From Paguma larvata (taxonomy: Eukaryota > Chordata > Mammalia > Carnivora > Viverridae), in NCBI GenBank assembly GCA_030068075.1, contig CM057826.1, positions 52,347,116-52,411,115 of the forward strand: a stretch of DNA of 64,000 nucleotides. Reading direction: 5' to 3'. The position numbers were made by a program, and so were the translations under genes. Below, one piece after another: positions 1 through 11,910 of this stretch. Position 1 is the first letter of the stretch. Every line of letters begins with the position of its first letter. Under the pieces are notes generated by a model. That model did no database searches and was not told the origin of the DNA. It saw only the letters and a list, made by a program, of their open reading frames with translations.

Positions 1-954
1 AAACAAAATTAAAATAAAAGAAAATAAAGTGAACCATGAACAAGTGGACAGAAATAGGAAAAGCTCTTAGGAGACTGCTCTTGGTTTCTAAAGGAGTTAT
101 ATTAACTTTTATCACAAGTAGCAAAGGGGTAGGATAGAAGATTAAGGAAGGCTACTGGGTGATTGTGGTTGGATAGAAGTTTTAACATCAAAGATAAAGT
201 GAAGACTTAGACAAATTGAGGGGGAAGTTCTTGACCACATTAGAGAACAGATATATCAGGGCAAATGGGCATCTCTTTTCTTGTTTGTTTGTTTGTTTGT
301 TTTTTGCTCTCAGGAAACTGGAGAATACGAAGAGGTCATACTCATAAAATCTTCCCCTCAGCCATGATCTCATCCAAAGCCACAGCCCCCTCACTGTTAA
401 AGGTGTCCTGCTAATAATGTAAATGTAAATGAGACTGAAGAATTGGTTCCACAAATCAAGCTCCTGATGAATTAACACTTTTTCCTTTCTACACTACATT
501 GTACTCAAGCTAAAGGGTTCATTAACTGAACACATAAATGGAGTTTCACAACCTTCAAAAGCTGCTCTGCATGCTGTGCCCAGATGCTCACAGTGTTAGT
601 CCCCTGTGCCCACATGGGAAATCCTTCCGGCATTTAAGATCATCATCTCCCTCAAGCCTTCCTGTCAGAAAGAGAACAGCCCTAAGTGAAATGCTGCAGA
701 TCAGTGAGTTGGTAAACCAGCTACGGAAACAGTATGTTACAGCCCATCAGACCTCTGAAAATATCCCACTTTGAAGATGTAAGAATGAGAGAGACACAGC
801 TGAATTAGGACCTAGAGAAGCAATTGGTATGTGGGCAAGTTTAGGTGACTTTTTTAAATGACAAGAATTTTTCACTTTGACCTCAGCAACCGCTTTCAAA
901 CTGAGTTTTGGCAGAGAGGCTATAAATTATGGTAATAAAATAGAATATAGCCCA
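1..954. other. Unassigned AT-rich stretch
   Basis: No repeat family recognised. It opens with an A-rich run (1-30) that could be the tail of a retroposon lying outside the window. A short GTTT-type simple repeat sits near 282-305. A 78-codon open frame at 538-774 (+) is somewhat richer in GC than its surroundings but has no recognisable domain, signal peptide or strong start context; it is discussed in the findings and is not called as a gene. Confidence 0.5.
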
Positions 955-1180
955 CAACTACTCAATACTTAAGTTCCTGGCACTGAGCTAAGTGTATGCC
1001 ATGCATGGTATCATTTAATCCCTTAAAATCACCCCAATAGGTCGGTATTATTTTTATCTCACTTTATAGAATGGAAAGAGGCATAACTCCCTGCCCAAGA
1101 TGATAGAACCAGTTTTACAATCAGTTTCATATGCAGATTCATATGGTCTTTGTTCTTCGAACACTAGACCACATTGCTTC
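955..1180 (+). repeat. MIR SINE, sense
   Basis: Reads like the core and 3' half of MIR: CCTGGCACTGAGCTAAGTG, then CATTTAATCCCTTAAAATC, a degenerate version of the CCCATTTTACAGATGAGG block (CACTTTATAGAATGG), CCCAAGATGATAGAACC, and a CACTAGACCACATTGC end. The divergence fits an ancient mammal-wide copy. Family known from general knowledge; boundaries approximate. Confidence 0.8.
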
Positions 1181-3055
1181 AAAATGAAGTCCAGAAACCG
1201 ACACAGAGGAAACAGGTATAAAGGGAGCAACACTTCTGAGTACCTACTCTATATAGGGTAGTCTATCAAGAAAGATATTCATAATGGTAGGAGTAGTCTG
1301 TGTGTCTCTGTGGCCTGTCTAGAACATGGCTTATGGTGGGATTCCACTTATAAGCGTGTCTGATGCACTTCTCTCAGGTAAGATAGAACTCTGGGAGATA
1401 GGATCTGATTCTGATTGTTTAACAGTACTAAATTTATTTATCCAGGGACAAAGCATTAATCAGGGAGATGGAATGGGAAATGTTCTGTATGAAAAATGAC
1501 AGTTGTTGCTTGAAGTAAGAAAAGAGAGGGCTTGTGCATAATCTCCTAGTGTTTTCAAATAGACCACTGGACTAAAAGGACACAGGAAAGAGATTTAACA
1601 GAGAATGCATCTTAGATTTTGGAAGCCACTGACCAATAGTGGACTGTAGGGGTATGGGCTGGTAGACTTGCTTGGAGGAGTCAATGCATTGGAATATTTA
1701 CGTTATTTAATAGGAGACTGTTATTCTTTAACTTTTTATAAAAGAACTGCAATTGACCTTTGTGAAATCGGATGACAGTAAAACTGGTATAAACTGATGG
1801 TTGGCCTTATCAAGTTTAAATATTTGAAAAGGTATAATTCATGTAAATGTTTAGCCTTTTTTTCACTGTGCAAGGGCAAAACCTGCCTAGGCTGGTATTT
1901 ACTTTTCTAATTAGAAAAGCTTGAGTGATGTGAACAATTAAGATAATACAATACCTTTACAAGATAATTAATCTTTTCTTTGTGATTCATCCTACCACAT
2001 CCCAAGCTGATAATGTTATTTACCTCCCAGTTAAGGGTATGTTAGAATGTAATTGGAGCCATTCGCTTTGACTATCAGAGGAGAAAAGATCATGCAATTT
2101 GCATCTCATATATTTAGAAATTAAAACTGAAGGACTGACCACTTGACACCGCAGAAGTTCCTGAAATGAAGCCTGCTGAGCTCAATTTGTTGTGGCGGCT
2201 AAATGAATCCTCTCTCCAATTTGAATGCATGATGAAATTCCTATTAGAACATTGCGCTGTAATAATTGACAACATAATGAAACTGCCAAAGACAAAAATG
2301 CAAGTACTTCTCTACTGACCCTTCAGAACTGCACTCTACTTAGAAAGAAGTAAGTGCCTGTGCCAGACAAGTAACATTCCCTTTTTTCTACCTCCTCTCT
2401 GTCCATCAGGGACATTTTTTGGGATGCCCCTTCCTTTAGAATCAGACAGTGAGAGATAGCAGCCAACATTAGGTTGCAGAATTTGGGATACTGTATAGAT
2501 TTAACTAGCAGTGATCTTTGAAACCAACTATTATCTTCTGTCACTATTGTTTTTATTTTAAATAAACGTATTTTTAGCACTCAAAAATGAGAAGGACATT
2601 ATCCCAGTTTAATGATTTTATAGAATAATTTAGCTTCATTAAGCAAACAAACTGTAATGTTTTTTTCTTTGTTTTTGTTTTGTTTTGTTTTCTGGATTTG
2701 CCTCTGATCCTTGGAACCTTGATAAGGCATCAGGACTGATCTTTGGAAATCACAGATAGATACTATGGCTTTTTTTTTAAATTAACAACTCAATCCACTA
2801 TAATTTGGCCTCTGATCCTTTCAGGATGCATAACTAGTAACATCTTCAGTTACCGGCTCAATGGTCACTTGTCTCCTTTATGTAACTGGTGTTCTCCTTA
2901 GCATTTGATACAAGGGATCACATTTTCATCTTGGAAAAATTCCCTTTCTCAGGTTCAAATACTCTACATACTCCTTGGAGTTTCCTCTGTAGAGTCATTT
3001 TTTTTCTTATTCCCTTCCACAGTTACTTCTTCCTATAATTGAAAGGTTGTTGTTC
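1181..3055. other. Unassigned stretch, possible conserved non-coding element
   Basis: No gene or transposon recognised. The part around 2040-2300 has balanced composition, no simple repeats and several homeodomain-like TAATTG and TTTGCAT words, including the palindrome ATGCAATTTGCAT at 2092-2104. A T-rich tract lies at 2660-2690. Regulatory function is only an inference. Confidence 0.4.
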
Positions 3056-3059
3056 TTCA

Positions 3060-3615
3060 GGGTTCTGTCATAATTCCCTTCCTTTCTTTCTCTGTACACT
3101 CATCCTGAGTAATCTTGTTTATACCCATGGCTTTGATTAATCACAAATTTTGATATCCAGGCTACCCTTCTTTCTAAGTATCAGATCCTCCTCTCCAACC
3201 ATTTGACATTGCCACTTGAATGTCACAAAGGCATTTCAAACTCCTTAAGTTCCAAATGGAACTCATCATGATTTTATCCCCATCCGTTGATGGATCTGTA
3301 AGGAGAATTAGTCTTCTCACATTGTCCAAGTCTCCAACCTAAATACCATTTTAACTCAGTCACCAAGGCCTGTTATTTCTGCCTCTGAAGTCAGGCCGCC
3401 TTTACCTCCCACTTGGATTCCTTCTATAACTAGCTAAGTGGTACTCCACCACCTTTCCACCAAACCATTCTCTTTACTGTAACCAGAGCATGTTTTTAAG
3501 CACACATCTGATGTGCTGATGCTCCCATGGCTCCCCCATTACCCAGTGGATGATGGACAGACTCCCGGACCTGGTTTATAAAACCCTGTGCCACTCATGA
3601 GCTATTCCTTGCTTA
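3060..3615 (+). repeat. L2 LINE fragment, sense
   Basis: Matches the remembered order of L2 3' coding and untranslated sequence: CACTTGAATGTCACAAAGGC, AAATGGAACTCATCATG, CAGTCACCAAGGCCTGTT, TTCTGCCTCTGAAG, and CTGATGCTCCCATGGCTCCCC. Heavily diverged with no open frame, as expected for an L2 relic. Confidence 0.75.
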
Positions 3616-3834
3616 TAGCTCCAGCTGATTAATTATTCTACAATTTATTTTATCCCTCCTTCCACCTAAATTTAACATTAGACAACATTCAAAGTACTTT
3701 CATATACATATATGATTGTAATCAAAGCAATGATTTTTATTTTTCCTTAAACATTTTTGGAAACCAAGGGTATGTATTATATAAAATTATTAGGCAATGA
3801 AAGAGTATCTGTGATATCAACTATATTAGTGAAC

Positions 3835-3962
3835 TATTTCAAGCTTCAGTTTCCTTGTATATAAGATGGGGATGTTATTACTACATCCTTTTCTAGAATT
3901 GCTATTTGGATTGCATGGGATAATGCTAGTTAAGTGTTTAAGACAGCTAGTTCCAGTTTTCG
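3835..3962 (-). repeat. MIR SINE, antisense
   Basis: TTCAGTTTCCTTGTATATAA, GATGGGGATGTTATTACTAC and GGATAATGCTAGTTAAGTG follow the antisense MIR order (CTCAGTTTCCTCATCTGTAA, ATGGGGATAATAATA, GATAATGCATGTAAAG). Confidence 0.7.
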
Positions 3963-4094
3963 AAGTTAGGTATAAAGCTTTTAAACTACTTACTTAAAAT
4001 ATAATACTGTCTATAATGCTTCATACTCAGATCTGATTTCTCCTCACACACTAAAGTAAGCCTTATCTATTATTCCCTATCCTGGCCAGAGGTA

Positions 4095-4325
4095 ATGGTA
4101 ATTTCTTCCTCTTTGGGCTGTTCTCCCATATAGAATGCATTCTTACCTTCCTCCTACTTGCTAATTGAAATTCAACTTAACCTTCTCATGTTAGTTTAGG
4201 TTCCACCTTCTCCATGAATCTTTCTCAGATGTCTATTATTCTTTTGAATTTTTTTCTTTCTCGCAGCTCTTCTGATCATTACTGCCATAATACATACATT
4301 GTCTTAGTTCCTAAATTACTTCACA
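4095..4325 (+). repeat. L2 LINE fragment, sense, diverged
   Basis: GGGCTGTTCTCCCATATAGA, CTAATTGAAATTCAACTTAA, CACCTTCTCCATGAATC and CTTTCTCAGATG resemble the late L2 segment (TGTTCCCTCTGCCTGGAA, CTCAGCTCAAATGTCACC, AGGCCTTCCCTGAC). It may belong to the same insertion as the L2 at 3060. Assignment is moderate because divergence is high. Confidence 0.5.
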
Positions 4326-4329
4326 TGCA

Positions 4330-7300
4330 TAAAAACTAAGCCCCTTCAGCTCTCTCAGCAGCATCTTGTGCATGGGTGAGTACACAGCCGAACTGAATTT
4401 CAGAGTATCCTCTACAGTGTGTTATACTTTTCCAACCACCTCCATATCTTCAGCAGATGTTTCCAAGGGCTATTTCTGGATCCTTATTTTAAATGTTACT
4501 AGTTAATGTTAATACTGCAATACACTTTTAAGCACACAAAAAATGAGAAATGACACATTGAAATGTGCTGGTTTTCTTTTATTTAAAATTGGAAAATCTA
4601 GATCATGCAGTTTATTCTAAAACAAAAATTGCTTACTGCTTCATGAATCTTACCTTCTTTGAATGTTTTCAAGGTTTATCATTACTTTCCATTTTCAAAA
4701 TGTTTACTCTGCGTGGAATAGTTTTACAGGTGTCACTCTTTCTCAGGGAAGGACAGATTTTTACTACCTTAAAAGGATGACAAATGCAAGTCTGTAGCAT
4801 AATGTAATTTCATTAAACATTTTAAATGTTCACTATCTTCTGCACCTCTTATTATGGACATGGATACTCTTTCTAAGGAAAAATTGAAGATTGGGCTATT
4901 GAGGTGATGGAATGTGAGAGAAAAATTCTCCTGCACTATTTTCTCTTAAAATTCTGACTTTAGACAGTAAATAGCATCTCTGTGGAATGCAGGCACTCCT
5001 TTACATTCTCTCTTTCTACACAAGTCAGACATTATACATTTCTTATCACTCTCTCTAAATTTCTTCATACTCATATTCACCATTAAGAATTCTCTCCAGA
5101 AAATTGGCATATTTTGCTGTGCGTCAAAACCAGAAATCGAATCTAGAGGGTCCTAAAAATCATGCAGATATTTACTTGAATATAGACATTTTTCTTTTGC
5201 TTTTTGCCAGGATTGTTTATGCTTGGTTTCAAAAAAGATTGGGACTTACCATGCTGTGGATTAAAAGCTTTTTTCATTTTATGCCTCCATCCGTTATGTG
5301 GAAAGAATTGATGTCTTTGAAAAAAAAGACAAAAAACAAAAAACAAAAAAACAGATGAGCATTTTTGGTGTGGGTTTTATATTATGCAGTTCTAGATTAT
5401 GTACTCTGTCCAAAATGACAAGGAGTTGTTTTGAAAGACCACTTCCGTAAAATACCTTAAAAAGGTGTGTTTGTGCATGCGTGTGTGCATGTGTGTGTGT
5501 GTTTGTTGAGGAGTGGAGGTCAGTATGGAGGCAAGAAACAGTTATGGCTCTACTTTCTACCCAACAGTAGGTAAAGCAATGTAAGTTTATTTTGAAGTTC
5601 TCTTATATATTGACTCTCTTGTAAGATTGCCAGAGAGAAGAATTCTGTAGCAAATGGTTTGAAAAGACCAAATTTAAAAAGAATAATTTCAATTGATCAA
5701 AACAGCATGGGATGTGTTGACTGTGAGTTAGCATGCTTTTGATAACAGTTTCCTAAAAGGAATTTGCATTTTGAATTTTTCAGAGTGAACTACTTAAAAT
5801 GTGGACTAAGTCTGTTATTCCTGTGGGCATTTCTTCTGTAGTTCGTATAGTGATTACTCTGTCACTTCTTTAATTTCTACCTTTTAATGAGGACATGCAA
5901 GTGTGCCTATGGAATTTTCATATTAATGTCAGAGTGATTTAAGAATGGACTGTATTAAAAGAGGAAAAGAACCTTCTTTTCCAGTTTCAGCCTTCTATTT
6001 AATTCTGTAGCTAGTGACAGAGCTGAAAGCCACTTGATAGGGAGATTCAGCTTCTCCTCCAGGCATCTCTGGGGCCTTTGGGATAGAACCAAGCATAGCT
6101 ATGTTTAAATCAGTGTGTCCATTTCTGGGCAACCCAGCTTAATTGGAAGCACTGACCCTAGGCCATTTCCTTGGGTAGGAATGATGAAGTCAGGGCTTCC
6201 AATAATTGCATCTGATTACTGCTTCCAGTTTGAAGATAGAGAATGAAGCAAAATGAATAAGCATCTCTGTCCCATGTAGGGTTCTTTAAGGGCAGAAACC
6301 ATGGAAGAAGGGATCTCTGCTTTGGTTTGAGATTCCTCTCTAATTCTTTTAAATAAGATAGGTGAAATGTTTGATTTTCAGTATAGGAAATCATATTTAG
6401 CATCTTTGTTATAGTAATCCCATGCACAAACAATGCAATGGTCAGAAGCTGCCTAAATGTGGTTCTTCAGGCCATCAGAAATCACTTCTTTTTGTCACAG
6501 GCAAGGATTACTCAATATTATAAATAAGAAGAAGATCTCGGGTGAATTATAGAGTTCATGACATATGACTGTGATGTTCAAGTATGTATGTGTTACATTT
6601 GCATAAAAATACTCTTTAATATTCCAAGTGAAAACAACAATAAACTTGGCTTAGGTTTAAATTATTTTCATGGAAGTTTGATCCTTGTATCCAATAGAGT
6701 TAATAGTATCCCATTAGCAAAGAGTGAATTGTATTTACACAATAATTGCAGACAAATGACATGTAAATCAATATATGAAAAGGCATCAAGCTGCATACAG
6801 TATTGATTTTCTGCCATGTTCTTCTCTAGGTTAGTGTTCAGAAAATATGATTTACAGTGAGGTTTTAATGAGTCACATTCTCTGGATATGATAAAGTCTT
6901 ATGGAAGTTAAAAAGGTTTAATTCTAGTAGTACTGAGCAACTTTAAAAATGTGACTATGAAATTACTACAAAACTGAATTGGTTCAAGAGAACTGTTGGA
7001 AGATGCACATGTAAGAAATTTATAAATACCCTCTGAATTTGGAAGCCATTACTGATTTTTACAAAATGATGTATGTTTTATATGAGGAAAGGGAGATAAT
7101 TTCATTTTTTAAAGTTTAAGTATAAAACAGGGAAAATGCTGAGACATAGAGGAGTCTTGGTGTAGATGCACCAACCCTGCATGGGATGAGGGGTGATAAT
7201 AGAGGGAAAGTAGTTGTCAGGTGTGCATATCAACAGAATTAAGTGTGGAATTTGTTATTATCTGAATTCATAAACTAATTTATGGAATTCTCAGTGTAAT

Positions 7301-8397
7301 GAATCCTCCTGTGCAAACAAGCTTAAAGACTGAGGTTTATGCTAATTTGACTGGTGGGAGAACGTAATATCAACTGAAGATGAAGAAACCGAATTACTGA
7401 ATTGTGCTTTAACACCAGAGATTGACAGAAATCTTGTGAAGTTCTCAGGCATTGAATTTCTGTATCTGAATAATTTCTACCACAATCCGAAGGTCAAGAA
7501 GACCCCAACTGCTATATGGGTTAAGTAGAGCTGAATTGAAACATGTCGATACTCACCCTGTTAAAAACTACAAACAGAAAAATGTCTAACAACATAACAA
7601 AGTAAATTTTACCTATTTGAGGTGTACATATGAATGTTCTAAATAAAGCTATATGTTCTGTATACATAAGAGTACAAGAAGATGATTAATATGGATTTAC
7701 CATCATTTACCAACATTTAGTTACTAACACCTGGTCTGTCTGATAATAGCTTTGGCAATTACATGTAAAGAGTTCTGAGTGTGATCACTTGCCTCAAGGT
7801 AAAAACCAGACTAGAGCTAAAATTAATTTAAATTTCCTTATTCTGTAAAGTGATAGACTGATTTTATAATAGCGTGCCTTTAGGTGACCTTCATTACATG
7901 GACTATAACATAAATTCTTTTTCTTTAAGTGATTTTTAAATGTTTCTAGGTGTGCGGAGTGCAGTCTCATGTTTTAATAATAAGAGAAAGAAAAGTAAGC
8001 TATAATTAAAGACATTTATTATAAAACAATAACAAAGTGTCTTCTAAATCAAGCATAAGGTAAAGATGTCCTCAAATCAACTACTGAGTATCCTAGAAAA
8101 TAAGATAAAAAAAATGAAGAAGAAGACAAAGTATTATTAACTTAGACAGGGTGATGAAGAAACTTTCAATCTAGAAATGCCAATGGCTACAGACAGATTT
8201 TTAAAAAGCCCTATAAAATGTCTGCTCTCTCTAGCTAAAGGAGTATGGAAAGGGCAGCCTAGCAGTACAGAAGAGTTTTACACAGTAACTCCCCTATGCA
8301 GATAAACATCCCAGAAAAAAAGTGTGGTCCTACCCCTACTCCCATAAACCACCAGAAAAAACTAAAAGACTGCCAAGTTTTTGAAACAACCAGATAA
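4330..8397. other. 4-kb unassigned AT-rich stretch
   Basis: No gene, RNA or transposon family recognised on either strand. It holds an A-rich run at 5318-5352, a GT-rich simple repeat at 5465-5512, and many short chance frames of fewer than 92 codons without domains. Old repeats too decayed to recognise by eye are likely. Confidence 0.5.
5465..5512. repeat. (GT)n imperfect microsatellite
   Basis: Interrupted GTGTGT and GCATGTGT words across about 45 bases. Not clearly part of a larger element. Confidence 0.8.
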
Positions 8398-8468
8398 ATC
8401 TCATGAACTGTGAGATCATCACCTGAGCCGGAGTTGGACACTTAACTTATTGAGCCACCAGGCACCCC
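8398..8468 (-). mobile_element. Carnivoran tRNA-SINE, isolated head fragment
   Basis: Only the tRNA-derived head is left, read antisense: GTGAGATCATCACCTGAGCC, GAGCCACCAGGCACCCC. The usual CT-rich body and A-tail on the left are absent; the left flank is unrelated sequence. Typical SINE truncation removes the 5' head, so a head-only relic suggests a later deletion. Confidence 0.75.
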
Positions 8469-8692
8469 CAAGATCTGCATTCTTTTGTAGGGAAGATGTA
8501 AATAAACCAGTGCTTATCAATGGAAAAAATACATTTATAAAATACTTGCACAGAGAATATATAATATACCCATAATAAACTAGAACTATCCAGATATATG
8601 TATCAAAACAACGTTGAGTAAAAAAGATAAACATAAATGCTGTATAATATAATGTATGCAATGCACAAAATCTATATCATTTAAAAAAATTC

Positions 8693-8885
8693 TTTTAAAA
8701 TGTTTTTTTGAGAAAGAGAGTGTGAGTGGGGGAGGGGCAAGGAGAGAGGGAGACAGAATCTGAAGCAGGCTCCAGGCTGTGAGCTTTCAGTCCAGAGTCC
8801 GACACAGGGCTCAAACTTCAGAACTGCGAGATCATGACCTGAACTGAAGGCAGGCACACAACTGACAGAGCCACGTAGGTGCCCC
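8693..8885 (-). mobile_element. Carnivoran tRNA-SINE, full length, diverged
   Basis: Antisense copy: T-rich start, TTTTGAGAAAGAGAGTGTGA, GGGGAGGGGCAAGGAGAGAG, GAAGCAGGCTCCAGGCTGTG, GCGAGATCATGACCTGA, ending ...GTAGGTGCCCC. Many substitutions from the young consensus, so an older copy. Confidence 0.9.
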
Positions 8886-9480
8886 TAAAGTCTGTATCTT
8901 TTTACGCACATATAGCTACATGTAAGTATATGCATATGACTATGTTTATTATGACATGTAACAACAACAAAAATAAATAAAATTAGGAAGTGGTAGAAAA
9001 GAGTATTATTGAGGAGTGTTATTCAGAGGTCTTTACTTAGATCTGCAATGTTTTATTTCTTTAAGAACAGTCTAAAGTGGAATTTCTGACCATATGCATA
9101 ATGGAGTACTTGCTGCATAAGACTCCTCCAAATCAGGAACAATGAAAAGCCTGCACAGGGTGCAAAAAGCAAATTTCAAAGGCCATGTGTAGTGAACAGA
9201 GAAGATAGACACTGGTTGATAAAGTGTATGTGGTATAGGGGAGTTGAGAAGCTGAAAAATTTTTTTCTAGTCTTTATAGTTTTAAGGTGGAACAAAGCAC
9301 AGTGAGGGTACTAGACAGGGTGAGAAGACCCTGATGGAAACTATGACAAGTGAAAGGTGTGACAGAATTCCAGAAGAAGAACTAGGGAGATCATCAATTC
9401 TATTTTATGTACATTTCTATCTGACTCTTGCATCAATAATTTGTGAAATAGATGCAAAGAATTTCAGCTAAAAACAAAGA
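8886..9480. other. Unassigned stretch
   Basis: No gene or element recognised. It could include more 5' sequence of the old L1 that becomes recognisable from about 9480. Confidence 0.4.
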
Positions 9481-10619
9481 CCTCAGCTGAGATCAGAACT
9501 GTTGCCCATGGAATAGTCCAGCCAATATAATTTTTGGAAAAAAATAAACTTAACTCATAGAAGAAAAATAACAGAATCCAGAATCTCTACCATTTAACAT
9601 ACATAATGTCCAGGATATAAACCAAAATTATATAACATACAAAGAAGCAAAATAAGAAAAATTATTTTCAAGAGAAAACAAGTCAACCAAATTCAACCCT
9701 GAGATGAACTAGATATGAAAAAGAGCAAATAAGGATCTTAAAGTAGTTTTTATAACTGTCTTAAGTGAAATATGAGAAAATATGCTCATAATGAAAGGAA
9801 AAAAAAAAGAAAACCCTATCCAGCAAATAAAAATCTTATCTGAAATTGAAAAAAATTCACTGGATAAACTGCCAAATGCAGACAGCAAAGAAAAAAGTAC
9901 TTGAATCAGAAGATAGAATAGTAGAAATTATCCAAGATAAGGAACAGAAAAAAGATTAAAAAACATGAAGCTGAAAGCTGTTAGATAATGTCAAATATTT
10001 CAATAGACGTATGACTAAAATATCAGGAGAGAGAAAGATTGATTCAAACAGAACAAATATTTGAAGACTAATGGTCTAGTATTTTCCAAAGTTAATGAGA
10101 AAAAAGGACTGATAAAAGATGCTTAACAAATATCAAGGAAAACAAACACAAATGGTTTATACCTTATGCTGAGGTACAATATAGTGAAACTGCTAAAAGC
10201 TAAAATTAAAGACCATACATTGAGAGCAACGAAAGCAAACAACAAATAAGCAAAAGTAACACAACCAAGCAAACAAACACAAATCCCCAAGGACACTGCA
10301 TGAGTGAGATCAATGAGTCATCTAATACCTGGCTTCCATCAGAAGCATGGAGGGGCACTTGGGGGCTCAGTTGGTTAAACTTCCTACTTCGGCGCAGGTC
10401 ATGATCTCACAGTTAGTGAGATTGAGCCCCACGTTGGGCTCTGTGCTGATAGCCCAGAACCTGGAGCCTGCTTCAGATTCTGTGTCTTCCTCTCTCTCTG
10501 CCCCTCTCCTCCTTGCACTCTGCTTCTCTCTCTCTCTCTCTTAAAAATAAATAAACGTTAAAAAGAAAGAAAGAAAGAAAGAAAGAAAGAAACATGGAAG
10601 CCAGGAGGGAGTGGAACAT
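9480..10619 (+). mobile_element. Old L1 5'UTR/ORF1 remnant, sense (left arm)
   Basis: Resembles the 5' part of old mammalian L1/HAL1 elements: GAATAGTCCAGCCAATATAA, TGAAATTGAAAAAAATTCAC, AATTATCCAAGATAAGGAAC, ATATAGTGAAACTGCTAAAA, then GGAAGCCAGGAGGGAGTGG. No open ORF1 survives. A SINE splits it at 10352-10590; sequence on both sides is contiguous L1 once the SINE and its target duplication are removed. The L1 stops near 10619, where an opposite-strand L1 copy begins at nearly the same ORF1 position. Confidence 0.7.
10352..10590 (+). mobile_element. Carnivoran tRNA-SINE inserted in old L1
   Basis: Sense copy from GGGGCACTTGGGGGCTCAG through AGGTCATGATCTCACAG, a CT-rich body and AAAAATAAATAAACG, ending in a (GAAA)n tail. 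Imperfect flanking duplication GAAGCATGG / GAAACATGG interrupts the L1 sequence, showing the insertion is younger than the L1. Confidence 0.95.
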
Positions 10620-10669
10620 CATTGAAACACTTTGAATACATCAGCGTACTGACTTCTGGCATTCAAAAG

Positions 10670-10882
10670 TCAGATGAGAAATCTGCTAATCTTGTTAAGG
10701 ATCCTTTTTTTGTGTGTGTGACAAGTCCCTTCTCTGTTGCTGCTTTCAAGATTCCTCTTTTGTCTTTCCAAAGTCTGATTATAATGTGTTTTGGTGTAGG
10801 TCTCTAAGTTTATGTTATTTAGAGTTTGTTGAGTTTCTTGAATGCTCATACCTTTCATCATATCAGGGGAGTTTTCAGTCAT
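10670..10882 (-). pseudogene. L1 ORF1p C-terminal relic
   Basis: A 70-codon frame survives in the antisense L1. MTENSPDMM near the start and RQKRNLESSNREGTCHTHKK later follow the spacing of the L1 ORF1 protein C-terminal domain (a TENFPNL-like start, a KDKE-ILKAARE-like middle). ORF1p is an RNA-binding chaperone of the L1 particle. Only a fragment of the roughly 300-residue protein is present, and upstream frames are broken, so it is non-functional. Resemblance is from memory of the family. Confidence 0.6.
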
Positions 10883-11490
10883 TATTTCTCTCTATTCCTT
10901 CTCCTCTCTCTTCTCCTTTTGGGGCTATCACAATGTGTATGTTGATGTGCCTGATGGTGTCCGACTGGTCCCTTTGGCTCTGTTAACATTTCTTCATTAT
11001 TTTTTGTTTCTGTTCCTCAGCCATGATAATTTCCATTGCTCTATCTTTCAGTTCATTGATTTTTTATTCTATTTGGTTTAATCTGCCTTTTAGTTTCTGT
11101 AGTGAGAATTTTCATTTCATTTATTGTTTTTTTTTTTCCTTTCCAGAATATGTTTTTGGTTTCTTCTTACATTTTCTACCTCTTCACTGATAGTTCCATT
11201 TGTTTGTACATGATTTCTTGACTTCCTCCATAGCTTCCTTTAGTTCTTGGAGCATCTTTAAAGCAGTTGCATGGTAGGTCTACCCTCAGGTCTTTTTCAG
11301 GAACAATTCCAGTTGATTTATATTTTTCCCTTTGAATGGGCCATATTTTTTTCTGGTATTGTGACTTTTTTTGTTAAAAGCTAGGCATTTGAATCTAATA
11401 AACTATGTGTTTAACTACAGGGATCATATTCTACCCCTTACCCAGGATTTGCCATTTTTGGGAGATTTTTTTGGTTTATTGTTTGTCCTC

Positions 11491-11675
11491 TTTTCTTTCT
11501 TTCCCTTCCTTCCTTCCTTCCTTCCTTCCTTCCTTCCTTCCTTCCTTCCTTCCTTCCTTCCTTCCTTCCTTCCTTCCTCCCTTCCTCCCTTCCTTCCTCC
11601 CTCCCTCCCTCCCTCCCTCCCTCCCTTGCTCCCTTCTTTCCTCCTTCCCTCCCTCTCTTCCTCCCTTCATTCCTT
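11491..11675. repeat. (CCTT)n / (CCCT)n microsatellite
   Basis: A pure run of 18 CCTT units at 11504-11575, followed by interrupted CCTCC and CCCTCC units to about 11675. Frames through it encode serine-phenylalanine-leucine-proline repeats that are artefacts of the repeat. Confidence 0.98.
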
Positions 11676-11857
11676 TTTGTTATGGACTGTATCTAAGACA
11701 AGGAAAAGTAGGAGGTATAAATTTAATGTCTTCTTAAGTCTTCTATGAGCCTGCACCTCTCTGTGGGCATGCATGGTGGCTTTCCAAATTTCCCAGTATA
11801 CAAACTTGCTTTTAAATGTCCTGGTCTTTAATGTATGGCCCCAAAAGACATAAATAT

Positions 11858-11910
11858 ATGTGCGTATATATGTATGTGTGTATATATGTATGTGTGTATA
11901 TATATATAAA
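11858..11910. repeat. (TATG/TA)n simple repeat
   Basis: TATATATGTATGTGTGTATA-type alternating purine-pyrimidine sequence within the old L1 5' region. Confidence 0.85.

Noticed and set aside
11371..11748. 125- and 110-codon frames with SFLP/LPSF repeats
   Set aside because: Translation of the (CCTT)n microsatellite; any frame stays open in it.
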